The notes under the pieces are model-generated. The model ran no database searches and was not told the DNA's origin. It was given only the letters and a program-made list of their open reading frames with translations. A DNA stretch of 9,846 nt, from assembly GCA_016870855.1 (NCBI GenBank), contig VGAF01000039.1, positions 1 through 9,846 on the forward strand, in the 5' to 3' direction. Source of the DNA: Actinomycetota bacterium (GTDB lineage Bacteria; Actinomycetota; Actinomycetes; Nanopelagicales; Nanopelagicaceae). Below, in pieces: positions 1 through 6,472 of the stretch. Position 1 is the first letter of the stretch. Every line of letters begins with the position of its first letter. The translations under genes and the position numbers were made by a program.

Positions 1-2145
1 GCCCGGATCATGCCTCTAGTTAAAGAGCATGGCGCAGCGGTAATTGCACTTACTATTGATGAAGAAGGACAGGCACGAACTCGCGAATGGAAACTCCGCG
101 TTGCGAAGCGATTGATTTCGGATCTGGTTGGAAATTGGGGGATTGGCGTTGGTGACATCACTATTGACACCCTTACATTTCCAATTGCTACCGGCCAAGA
201 AGAGACTCGACGCGATGCAATTGAAACGATTGAGGCAATTCGGGCTCTTAAGCTCGAGTTCCCTGAAGTACAAACAACCCTTGGCGTAAGTAACGTTTCC
301 TTCGGTTTAAACCCTGCAGCTCGAATCGTCTTAAACTCCGTCTTCCTTGCGGAGTGTGTGAAAGCGGGATTGGACTCTGCGATTGTTCACCCCTCCAAAA
401 TTTCTCCAATGAATCGAATTCCAAAGGAACAATTGCAGGTGGCGCTTGATCTAGTTTATGACCGACGCACTTTTGATGGCGATGTCTGTACTTATGACCC
501 ATTAACGAGATTTTTAGAGCTCTTTGAAGGCGTTGCGGTTACATCATCAAAGAAGAGTAGAGCCGAAGAGCTCGCATCTCTACCAATCCGTGAACGATTG
601 GCGCGCCGGATTATTGATGGCGAGAAGCAAGGGCTGGAGGTTGATTTAAAGGAAGCCATGACTTCTGGAATTGCCCCGCTAAGCATTATCAATGACCACT
701 TACTAGAGGGCATGAAGATTGTTGGAGAACTCTTTGGCAAAGGTGAGATGCAACTTCCCTTTGTTCTTCAATCTGCTGAAGTTATGAAATTGGCGGTTTC
801 GCTCCTTGAGCCTTATATGGAGAAGAGCGATGCCCAAGATCGAGGCGCAATCTTGTTAGCGACGGTAAAGGGTGATGTCCATGACATTGGAAAGAACCTC
901 GTCGATATTATTCTTTCGAATAATGGTTATAGAACGGTAAATATTGGGATTAAGCAGACAATTAATCAGATAATTGAGGCGGCCGAAAGCAGCTTAGTTG
1001 ATGTTATTGGAATGAGCGGGTTGTTAGTGAAGTCCACCGTAATTATGAAAGAGAATTTGGAGGAGCTCAACGCTCGAGGACTGGCCGAGAAGTGGCCGGT
1101 ACTTCTAGGTGGAGCCGCTCTAACTCGGACGTATGTGGAAAGTGATCTAGCTTCGCAATTCCCTGGAACTGTTCGATACGCCCGTGATGCCTTCGAAGGA
1201 CTCTCGCTTATGGATACCTTGATGGCGCAAAAGCGAGGTGATGCATTTGCAGTCTTGCCACCACTTAAAGAGCGGAGAACTCGCGCTAGTGCGGAGGATG
1301 CGAGCCGCGAGATAGATACAAATCGAAGTGATGTGGCTTCCAATAATCGCTTACCGAATGCGCCATTCTGGGGATCGAAAGTTGTTAAAGGTGTTCAACT
1401 AGCTGAGTACGCAAAGATGCTTGATGAACGTGCACTCTTTATGGGGCAATGGGGTTTGCGCGGAGCAAAGGGTGAATTTGAGAAGATGGCAGAAGAGGAA
1501 GGCCGTCCGAGACTTCGCATTCTGATAAATGAAGCCCAATCAAGGGGTTGGCTAAATGCTGCTGTTGTCTACGGTTTCTATCCTTGCTACAGCGAAGGAA
1601 ATGACTTAGTAGTTCTAGATCACGAGAAGTTGCCCGAGCGAGTTGAAAGAGTTCGTTTTACTTTCCCAAGACAGCGCCGGGATCGAAGGCTCTGTTTGGC
1701 GGATTTCTTCCGTTCGAAGGAAAGTGGTGAAATCGATGTTGTTTCATTCCATGTTGTAACAATGGGTAAGTCAGTAAGTAAGGCAACAGCAGAACTCTTC
1801 TCGCGCAATGAATATCGCGAGTATTTGGAGCTACACGGTCTCTCCGTCCAATTAACTGAAGCGCTTGCTGAGTATTGGCATGCCCGGGTAAGGCAAGAGC
1901 TCGGGGTTGGAGATAGCGATGATCCAGCGTTGCAAGGCATTTTGGATCAGGGTTATCAAGGATCTAGATACTCCTTTGGCTATCCAGCTTGCCCTGATCT
2001 ATCGGCGCAGGTCCAACTCTGTGAGTTATTGGATCCGGGTCGAATCGGTGTTGAACTATCTGAAGAGTTCCAGCTTCATCCCGAACAATCAACTTCTGCA
2101 ATCATCGTTCATCATCCAGAGGCAAAGTATTTCAATGCTAATTAA
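1..2145 (+). CDS. metH: Cobalamin-dependent methionine synthase, C-terminal part (5' truncated by window edge)
   Basis: MetH transfers a methyl group from 5-methyltetrahydrofolate to homocysteine through methylcobalamin, giving methionine and tetrahydrofolate in the cytoplasm. The reading frame is open from base 1, so the ATG at position 10 is internal. The homocysteine domain lies outside the window. In order one sees: the end of the pterin-binding barrel (about 1-500, with the family-like TLGVSNVSFGLNP stretch); the helical cobalamin cap (about 540-830); the B12-binding Rossmann domain (about 840-1240) with GDVHDIGKN at 871-897, where the His codon at 880-882 is the lower cobalt ligand; and the AdoMet reactivation domain (about 1360-2142) with its signature RYSFGYPACPD at 1966-1998. 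All diagnostic motifs are intact, so the visible part looks functional. Its stop at 2143-2145 lies inside the next gene, implying translational coupling. Identification is essentially certain. Confidence 0.97.
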   Translation, partial: ARIMPLVKEHGAAVIALTIDEEGQARTREWKLRVAKRLISDLVGNWGIGVGDITIDTLTFPIATGQEETRRDAIETIEAIRALKLEFPEVQTTLGVSNVSFGLNPAARIVLNSVFLAECVKAGLDSAIVHPSKISPMNRIPKEQLQVALDLVYDRRTFDGDVCTYDPLTRFLELFEGVAVTSSKKSRAEELASLPIRERLARRIIDGEKQGLEVDLKEAMTSGIAPLSIINDHLLEGMKIVGELFGKGEMQLPFVLQSAEVMKLAVSLLEPYMEKSDAQDRGAILLATVKGDVHDIGKNLVDIILSNNGYRTVNIGIKQTINQIIEAAESSLVDVIGMSGLLVKSTVIMKENLEELNARGLAEKWPVLLGGAALTRTYVESDLASQFPGTVRYARDAFEGLSLMDTLMAQKRGDAFAVLPPLKERRTRASAEDASREIDTNRSDVASNNRLPNAPFWGSKVVKGVQLAEYAKMLDERALFMGQWGLRGAKGEFEKMAEEEGRPRLRILINEAQSRGWLNAAVVYGFYPCYSEGNDLVVLDHEKLPERVERVRFTFPRQRRDRRLCLADFFRSKESGEIDVVSFHVVTMGKSVSKATAELFSRNEYREYLELHGLSVQLTEALAEYWHARVRQELGVGDSDDPALQGILDQGYQGSRYSFGYPACPDLSAQVQLCELLDPGRIGVELSEEFQLHPEQSTSAIIVHHPEAKYFNAN

Positions 2146-2860
2146 ACGTGGGCCAATTAAACGTGGGCTAATTAGATCCGGATTAACTAAAACTACTTTT
2201 CCGTTTGAAGCGGTCTTATGGGATATGGATGGAGCGTTGATCGACTCTGAGCCAATTTGGATTGAAGAGGAACATCGTTTAATGCAATCACTAGGAGTCC
2301 CTTGGAGCGATGAGGATGCAAAGCATTGCCTGGGTGGACCATTGGAGCGCGTTGATGCCTACATGAGGTCGCGGGTCAAGGGCGAGCACGAGCCGCTAGA
2401 ACTCGCGTTCTTATTGATTGATCGGATGATTGAACGCCTATCTATGGGCGTTGGTTTCACTTTAGGTGCGGAAAGCCTGCTCCGAGCGATGCACAGAGAG
2501 CAACTGCCTATGGCCCTTGTCTCGGCGAGTACAAGAGAGATTATGGATGCTGCGCTAATTAGTATTGGTAATGAATTCTTCACATTTACTTGCTCTGCAG
2601 ATGATGTTGCTGCAACAAGACCGAGCCCAGAAGGCTATTTAAAGGCTGCCGACACTCTGGGTGTCGATATCGAGCGGACTCTGATTATCGAGGACTCGGT
2701 TACTGGTATGCGAGCGGCGATAGATTCAGGAGGATATGTACTTGGTTTACCGCATCTCACGCCGCTTCCTGAGGGCGAAAAAGTTGTACATCGAGAGAGT
2801 TTGGAAGATCTAGATCTCAATTCTTTAGCCGGACTATTCCATGCAACGATTGCGAGTTGA
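2135..2860 (+). CDS. HAD-superfamily hydrolase, beta-phosphoglucomutase/phosphatase-like
   Basis: This 241-residue protein belongs to the haloacid dehalogenase superfamily, subfamily I with a helical cap, as in phosphoglycolate phosphatase or beta-phosphoglucomutase; the substrate cannot be told. Motif I is D30-M-D32-G-A34, motif II lies around S130-A-S132, and motif IV is E186-D187-S-x-x-G. Two positions are atypical: Ala34 where Thr or Val is usual, and Arg162 (codon 2618-2620, in ATRPSPEGYL) where the motif III Lys is expected. I chose the ATG at 2135, which overlaps the metH stop by 11 bp. Its AGAGG about 11 bases upstream is a plausible ribosome binding site, and the next in-frame Met is already inside motif I. 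An in-frame extension back to 1907 would lie wholly within metH and is not HAD-like. The first 16 residues include three basic five-residue repeats. A HAD gene next to metH is common in actinobacteria, but its role there is unknown to me. Confidence 0.88.
   Translation: MLIKRGPIKRGLIRSGLTKTTFPFEAVLWDMDGALIDSEPIWIEEEHRLMQSLGVPWSDEDAKHCLGGPLERVDAYMRSRVKGEHEPLELAFLLIDRMIERLSMGVGFTLGAESLLRAMHREQLPMALVSASTREIMDAALISIGNEFFTFTCSADDVAATRPSPEGYLKAADTLGVDIERTLIIEDSVTGMRAAIDSGGYVLGLPHLTPLPEGEKVVHRESLEDLDLNSLAGLFHATIAS
2138..2182 (+). repeat. Three tandem 15-bp units at the metH/HAD junction
   Basis: Units at 2138-2152 (CTAATTAAACGTGGG), 2153-2167 (CCAATTAAACGTGGG) and 2168-2182 (CTAATTAGATCCGGA) follow without gaps. 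The first two differ at one base, and the third has diverged in its second half. In the HAD frame they encode LIKRG-PIKRG-LIRSG, right after the start Met. The first unit also carries the metH stop TAA (2143-2145) in the other frame. The unit length of five codons keeps the HAD frame open. Slippage duplication is the likely origin. No regulatory role is visible. Confidence 0.85.
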
Positions 2861-2866
2861 TTTGGA

Positions 2867-3724
2867 ATGAAGGTTTTGGGAAGCGGGCCATTTAGAGCCG
2901 GAGATCGAGTGCAACTTACCGATAGCAAAGGGAAGATGTATTCGTTCTTCCTTCAACCCGGCAACCAGTGGCATTCGCATAAGGGCTGGATTAATCATGA
3001 TGAAATCATCGGTAGCGAGGAAGGAGTGGTTCTTCTTTCAAGTAGCGGAACCTCCTATCAGGCCTTTCGGCCACTACTAAACGATTACGTTCTATCCATG
3101 CCGCGCGGTGCAACGATTGTCTATCCCAAAGATGCCGCCGTAATCGTGGGATTTTGTGACCTCTTTCCGGGCGCTCGCGTATTGGAAGCCGGCGCGGGAA
3201 GTGGAGCTTTATCAATCTCTATTTTGAGAGCGATTGGTGACGCTGGACTTCTGACCTCCTATGAAGAACGTTCTGATTTCTTAGAGATTGCCCGTTCCAA
3301 TGTAAAGAATTACTTTGGAGAGTTACCCAAGAATTGGCAGTTACGAAGTGGACGAGTTGAAAGCGCATCTTTTTCTGGCGATTACGACCGAGTTGTATTG
3401 GACATGCTTGCGCCTTGGGATGTCTTAAAGACCTCCGCTGACGCTTTGAAACCTGGGGGAGTCATATGCTGTTATGTAGCTACAACGACCCAACTCTCCA
3501 GAACGGCCGAGGCCGTAAGAGAATCTGACCTATATTCAGAGCCAGAGAGTTTTGAAACGATGCTTAGAACCTGGCATCACGAAGGCTTATCGGTACGCCC
3601 CCAACATGCAATGAATGCCCATACTGGTTTCTTACTCTTTGCGCGCAGATTGGCGCCAGGAGTAAAAGCAATTAGAAGGCGTAGAAGGCCTTCGAAAGGA
3701 GCTTATTCAGAGAGCGAGTCTTAG
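2867..3724 (+). CDS. trmI: tRNA (adenine-58-N1)-methyltransferase
   Basis: TrmI methylates N1 of adenosine 58 in the T-loop of tRNA using S-adenosylmethionine, and works as a homotetramer in the cytoplasm. The 285 residues match the bacterial/archaeal TrmI length. A beta-rich N-terminal domain (about 1-75) precedes the class I methyltransferase fold. Motif I is VLEAGAGSGALS (residues 105-116). Further on, DMLAPW begins at Asp179, the family's catalytic aspartate motif, followed by LKPGGVICCY. The tail ends in an Arg-run (RRRRRP) typical of actinobacterial orthologues. The ATG at 2867 lies 6 bp after the HAD stop and has only a weak GGA upstream, so translation probably depends on readthrough coupling from the HAD gene. 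In other actinobacteria trmI sits just before the proteasomal ATPase gene; here it is followed by a convergent FKBP gene with interlocking stop codons. Confidence 0.93.
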   Translation: MKVLGSGPFRAGDRVQLTDSKGKMYSFFLQPGNQWHSHKGWINHDEIIGSEEGVVLLSSSGTSYQAFRPLLNDYVLSMPRGATIVYPKDAAVIVGFCDLFPGARVLEAGAGSGALSISILRAIGDAGLLTSYEERSDFLEIARSNVKNYFGELPKNWQLRSGRVESASFSGDYDRVVLDMLAPWDVLKTSADALKPGGVICCYVATTTQLSRTAEAVRESDLYSEPESFETMLRTWHHEGLSVRPQHAMNAHTGFLLFARRLAPGVKAIRRRRRPSKGAYSESES

Positions 3725-4251
3725 TTAACTTTGATCAAGTCAACTACGAAAATTAAAGTTTCGTTTGGAGCGATTGAGGCGCCAGCGCCTGATTCGCCGT
3801 AGCCCAAGTCTGGCGGGATAACAAGAAGCCTACGTCCACCCTCTTTCATTCCGGGTATTCCTTCTTGCCAACCAAGAATCACTCCACTCAGTGGAAAAGT
3901 CGCAGGATCTCCAATCCACGAACTTTCTACTATCTGACCATTTGACCAAGTCATCAAGGTGTAATGAACCGTTAGCGTCGAACCGGGCAGTGCTTCCGCG
4001 CCAGAACCGACGAAAACATCTTCCGTAACCAATTCGCTAGGCGGATTTCCCTCGGGGGCTCGAATTTGAGGCTCCTGGCCAAGTTCGCCTGAGATCTTGG
4101 GCATACCCGCAACGTTAGCGCCTTCATCTTCTTGTTGTCCCATCGGCGCATCAGAAGGCGCGCCACCATCGGTGGTACAGCCCACAAGGAAGGTCGATGC
4201 AATTAGAAATGAACTGAAGAGGGAGATTAGGTAGGAAGGTTTACGTTTCAT
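3721..4251 (-). CDS. Lipoprotein FKBP-type peptidyl-prolyl cis-trans isomerase
   Basis: This protein is predicted to speed cis-trans isomerisation of Xaa-Pro bonds outside the membrane. The 176 residues open with a lipoprotein signal: basic MKRK, a hydrophobic stretch (residues 7-23) and the lipobox L22-V-G-C25. A low-complexity linker (about 26-75) follows. The single FKBP domain (about 77-176) has VHY at 95-97, GWQEG at 127-131, PPDLGYG at 146-152 and Phe168. The residues matching human FKBP12 Tyr26, Trp59, Tyr82 and Phe99 are kept, while the Phe36-Asp37 pair reads Val108-Glu109. I chose the start at 4251-4249 because it gives a clean signal peptide and has AAGGTG 8 bases upstream on the minus strand; the longer in-frame start near 4350 would run into pafB. 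FKBP genes near pafB are common in actinobacteria. Here the gene faces away from pafB and converges on trmI. Confidence 0.9.
   Translation of the reverse strand: MKRKPSYLISLFSSFLIASTFLVGCTTDGGAPSDAPMGQQEDEGANVAGMPKISGELGQEPQIRAPEGNPPSELVTEDVFVGSGAEALPGSTLTVHYTLMTWSNGQIVESSWIGDPATFPLSGVILGWQEGIPGMKEGGRRLLVIPPDLGYGESGAGASIAPNETLIFVVDLIKVN
3746..3764. repeat. Short inverted repeat near the convergent gene ends, possible weak terminator
   Basis: ACGAAA (3746-3751) and TTTCGT (3759-3764) form a perfect 6-bp stem with a 7-base loop. It lies 22 bases beyond the trmI stop, inside the 3' end of the FKBP gene. Only two of the six pairs are G-C and no T-run follows on either strand, so it is a poor intrinsic terminator. 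It is noted because no other terminator candidate was seen between these convergent genes. Confidence 0.3.
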
Positions 4252-4291
4252 GAAGCGCACCTTATAACGAAATCCGGCAATAATGCGCCTC
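4252..4291. promoter_or_regulatory. Divergent FKBP/pafB spacer, likely to hold both promoters
   Basis: Only 40 bp separate the divergent FKBP and pafB starts, so promoter elements for each gene must reach into the other gene. TATAAC at 4263-4268 on the plus strand resembles a -10 box and would place the pafB transcript start near 4275, about 16 bases before the ATG. The FKBP side carries a good Shine-Dalgarno (AAGGTG), while neither possible pafB ATG has one, so pafB may be translated from a very short leader. I see no LexA box. The -10 assignment rests on eye matching alone. Confidence 0.3.
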
Positions 4292-5239
4292 ATGTCCAGC
4301 GCCAAGACCGAGCGATTGGTGAATCTCACTATGGCTTTGCTGGGTACCAAGCGGTTTATGACTAAGAGTGAGATCTTCCGAAGGGTTGCTGGTTACTCCG
4401 GTACTAGCGAGACAAAAGAACGGATGTTTGAGCGGGATAAGGATGATCTCAGAACGCTTGGCATAGAGATTGAAGTTGCCAGCCATGACCCACTCTTTGA
4501 GGATGAAGTGGGATATCGAATTAGAGCAGAGTTATTTCAACTGCGCGAGAAATTTGACTCCGAAGAGCTAGGACTTGTATCACTTGCGCTGGGTTTGATT
4601 GGTGGTTCCGAACTTGGCGAGACCACGCACTCTCTGAGTCGCCGCATCAACTCACTGGCCGTTTCGCCGATAACACCGGAGGAATTCCGCCTCTCTGAAA
4701 TCGATATCACCGAGGAGGGATTGACCGAATTGCTTAAAGCGCTGAGTGAGCGCAGGAGTGTCACTTTTCAATATCGGAAAGAAGGCACTTCTAAGGATGA
4801 GGATCGACGAGTAAACCCTTTAGGTCTTAGCGCGTGGCGTGGCGGTTGGTATCTTGTAGGTGAAGATTTGGACCGCGACGACGTTCGAGTCTTTAAGTTG
4901 TCACGAATCAGTTCAAGAATTGATGCATCTAGTCCAAGTAATGCATATGTAATTCCGGAGGATTTCAGCGCCAAGGATTACCTAGTGATGCTAAAACCTG
5001 GGGAATACTCCGTTGCAGTAAGGGTCCGGCGCGCGCTCGCATTGAACCTACGAAATTTGGCCGAAACGGTTACACAACTGGATGATGATTGGGATCTACT
5101 AAAGGTCAACTTCAAAGATCGAGAGCAAGCGCTTCGGGAAATACTCTGGATGGGGCCGGATGCCGTCGTAGAAGAGCCGGCTGAACTTCGTCTCGCTCTC
5201 GTGGAAAGTTTGAAAAAACTGGTGACCAGCCATGGTTGA
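4292..5239 (+). CDS. pafB: WYL-domain transcriptional activator subunit PafB
   Basis: PafB pairs with PafC to activate the LexA-independent DNA-damage response of actinobacteria. The N-terminal region (about 1-60) has the winged-helix signature of the family: KTERLVNLTMALLGTKR, then a Tyr-Ser-Gly loop and MFERDKDDLRTLGIEIE. This closely follows the start of M. tuberculosis PafB as I remember it. The WYL domain has GGWYLVGED with the name-giving Trp-Tyr-Leu at 186-188, then VFKLSRI, the Arg/Lys-rich strand thought to sense a nucleic-acid ligand, and a C-terminal extension. I prefer the ATG at 4292 over the one at 4283 because it puts Met two or three residues before the conserved SxKTERL, as in homologues; neither has a clear ribosome binding site. 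It overlaps pafC by 8 bp, fitting equal synthesis of the two subunits. The pafA gene that usually precedes this pair is absent from the window. Confidence 0.92.
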   Translation: MSSAKTERLVNLTMALLGTKRFMTKSEIFRRVAGYSGTSETKERMFERDKDDLRTLGIEIEVASHDPLFEDEVGYRIRAELFQLREKFDSEELGLVSLALGLIGGSELGETTHSLSRRINSLAVSPITPEEFRLSEIDITEEGLTELLKALSERRSVTFQYRKEGTSKDEDRRVNPLGLSAWRGGWYLVGEDLDRDDVRVFKLSRISSRIDASSPSNAYVIPEDFSAKDYLVMLKPGEYSVAVRVRRALALNLRNLAETVTQLDDDWDLLKVNFKDREQALREILWMGPDAVVEEPAELRLALVESLKKLVTSHG

Positions 5240-6140
5240 AACGGCGGCGGCGCGCGCAATTCGCCTAATTGATCTCGTTCCATATCTTCATAACCATCCT
5301 GGTATCTCGTTAAAGGAGGTAGCCGAGGAGTTTCGTGTCACAGTCCCAGAAATCGTTAAAGATCTCGACCTGCTCTTCATGTGCGGACTTCCCGGATATA
5401 CGCCGCTGGAATTGATAGATCTCTCAATTCATGATGGCATTGTTTCATTACGGGAGCCTCAGAATTTGGACTCACCTCGACGCTTCTCACAGACCGAGGC
5501 CCTGATAATCCGGGTAGCACTTGCAGCCCTAGAGGAGCTATTACCTGATTCAAAGCGAGTCAAAGTAAGTGAATTGCGCGAGAAATTCACCAGACTGTTT
5601 ACACATCAAGTACCAAATGAAGCGATCTACTTTGAAAGTGATGCCGAGCGAACCAAATTAAGAGTTATTTCAGATTCCATGGTTCAAGGAAAGAAACTTT
5701 TCATCACGTATATGAATCCAACGAAATCACAAGTTACCGAGCGAAAGATTTCCGTGACTGCGGTGATTCCTGAATCGAATCGAACCTTGATTGAGGCATG
5801 GTGCGATTTGAGCAGCGGAGTACGTACCTTCAATCTTGCAAACATGAAATCAGTGAACTTGATTGATGAAGATTCGGTTAGGGCAACTGCAATGGATGAG
5901 GAGGCGAACAGCAAAGCCACTTTGCGCTCGTCCGACGAGAGCCGCTTTATCAAGGAGAACGCTTCGCAGTTAGAAAAGCATGGGAATCAAATCCTTATAG
6001 ACGTTTTTCAAGATGAATGGCTGGTCCGTAGCGCCCTTGCGGAAGGCGGGGATCTTGTAGTCGAAAGTCCGGATCGAATTCGCTCGAGAGTGGCTCTTCT
6101 TGCTGAGGAGTCGCTGAAGAACTACAGCAGAAATCCTTGA
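5232..6140 (+). CDS. pafC: WYL-domain transcriptional activator subunit PafC
   Basis: PafC is the partner of PafB in the DNA-damage-response activator. The 302 residues hold an N-terminal helix-turn-helix domain (about 1-60), with AIRLIDLVPYLHNHPG and the PafC-like sequence MCGLPGYTPLELIDL. A middle region and a WYL-type domain follow (about 140-230), with a C-terminal extension to the end. The WYL motif is degenerate: the segment at 184-191 reads RTLIEAWC, keeping the following Glu-Ala-Trp-Cys but lacking Trp and Tyr. GVRTFNLANM after it keeps the conserved Arg and Phe. The ATG at 5232 lies inside the end of pafB, with GGTGA (5221-5225) 6 bases upstream, a workable ribosome binding site. The overlap implies translational coupling. 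The pair PafB then PafC, each about 300 residues, makes the assignment firm. Confidence 0.91.
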   Translation: MVETAAARAIRLIDLVPYLHNHPGISLKEVAEEFRVTVPEIVKDLDLLFMCGLPGYTPLELIDLSIHDGIVSLREPQNLDSPRRFSQTEALIIRVALAALEELLPDSKRVKVSELREKFTRLFTHQVPNEAIYFESDAERTKLRVISDSMVQGKKLFITYMNPTKSQVTERKISVTAVIPESNRTLIEAWCDLSSGVRTFNLANMKSVNLIDEDSVRATAMDEEANSKATLRSSDESRFIKENASQLEKHGNQILIDVFQDEWLVRSALAEGGDLVVESPDRIRSRVALLAEESLKNYSRNP

Positions 6141-6229
6141 GGAAAGAGCCTGTTTTAGGTCGTGATAGCGTTGCCCTCATTAGCTTTAAAGAGGAGCTTT
6201 TGAAGAAGGGCTCTTAGAGGAGGGTACGT
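6141..6229 (+). promoter_or_regulatory. pafC-tatA spacer with inverted repeat and probable tatA leader
   Basis: At 89 bp this is the longest gap in the window. AAGAGCC (6144-6150) and GGCTCTT (6209-6215) are perfect inverted copies 58 bases apart, and GAGC/GCTC (6194-6197 and 6210-6213) could compete for the same right arm. AGAGGAG occurs twice (6190-6196 and 6216-6222); the second is part of the tatA ribosome binding site. TAGCGT at 6166-6171 fits a TANNNT -10 box, but no well-spaced -35 was seen. A separate promoter for the tat operon is plausible but unproven. Confidence 0.3.
6218..6224 (+). promoter_or_regulatory. Strong ribosome binding site of tatA
   Basis: AGGAGGG lies 5 bases before the tatA ATG. 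It is by far the best Shine-Dalgarno match in the window, where most genes rely on weak sites or coupling. This fits the need for TatA in large excess over TatC. Confidence 0.75.
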
Positions 6230-6436
6230 ATGTTCTACCTACAGCCAGCTCTGTATCTAAACCAGACCCAATCGCTTTTGATTCTTGCTCTTGTTGCAAT
6301 AATCCTTTTCGGAGCAAAGCGCCTCCCTGACTCGGCTCGTGCACTTGGTAGATCGCTTCGAATCTTTAAGAGCGAGGTAAAGGAACTGAGCAAGGATGAC
6401 AAAAAAGTCGACGATGATGGAAAGTCAGCTAGTTAG
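6230..6436 (+). CDS. tatA: Sec-independent (Tat) protein translocase subunit TatA
   Basis: TatA is the small pore-forming subunit that oligomerises to carry folded proteins with twin-arginine signals across the cytoplasmic membrane. The 68 residues show the standard plan: a short N-terminus, a single membrane helix (about 15-27), the hinge motif FGAKRLP (27-33), an amphipathic helix (about 34-50, with ALGRSLRIFKSEVKEL) and an acidic/lysine-rich tail. Length and motif fit TatA rather than the longer TatB; no tatB is present in the window, and actinobacteria usually encode it elsewhere. It starts 5 bases after a strong Shine-Dalgarno and is followed after 36 bp by tatC, the usual actinobacterial arrangement downstream of pafBC. 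Confidence 0.95.
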   Translation: MFYLQPALYLNQTQSLLILALVAIILFGAKRLPDSARALGRSLRIFKSEVKELSKDDKKVDDDGKSAS

Positions 6437-6472
6437 TTCAGTTTGAAGTAATCGGCCAACGCGTAATAGGCG

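Noticed and set aside
966..1343. 125-codon open frame on the minus strand inside metH
   Set aside because: It is antisense to the B12-binding domain of metH, has a Ser/Arg-rich low-information translation, and has no independent support.
1907..2134. In-frame extension of the HAD gene upstream to an ATG at 1907
   Set aside because: It lies completely inside metH in another frame, the extra 76 residues do not resemble a HAD domain, and the ATG at 2135 sits at the normal junction with metH.
3660..3721. Arg-rich, Ser/Glu tail of TrmI as a possible novel extension
   Set aside because: A basic C-terminal tail of this kind is usual in actinobacterial TrmI proteins, so it is not distinctive.
3731..3738. 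TTGATCAA palindrome as a terminator or operator
   Set aside because: It is within the FKBP coding sequence, AT-rich, has no loop as a perfect 8-mer and no T-run after it; a match this short is expected by chance.
4252..4350. Longer FKBP start near 4350 on the minus strand
   Set aside because: It would overlap the pafB N-terminus and bury the lipoprotein signal peptide behind 33 residues; the start at 4251 has both a signal peptide and AAGGTG.
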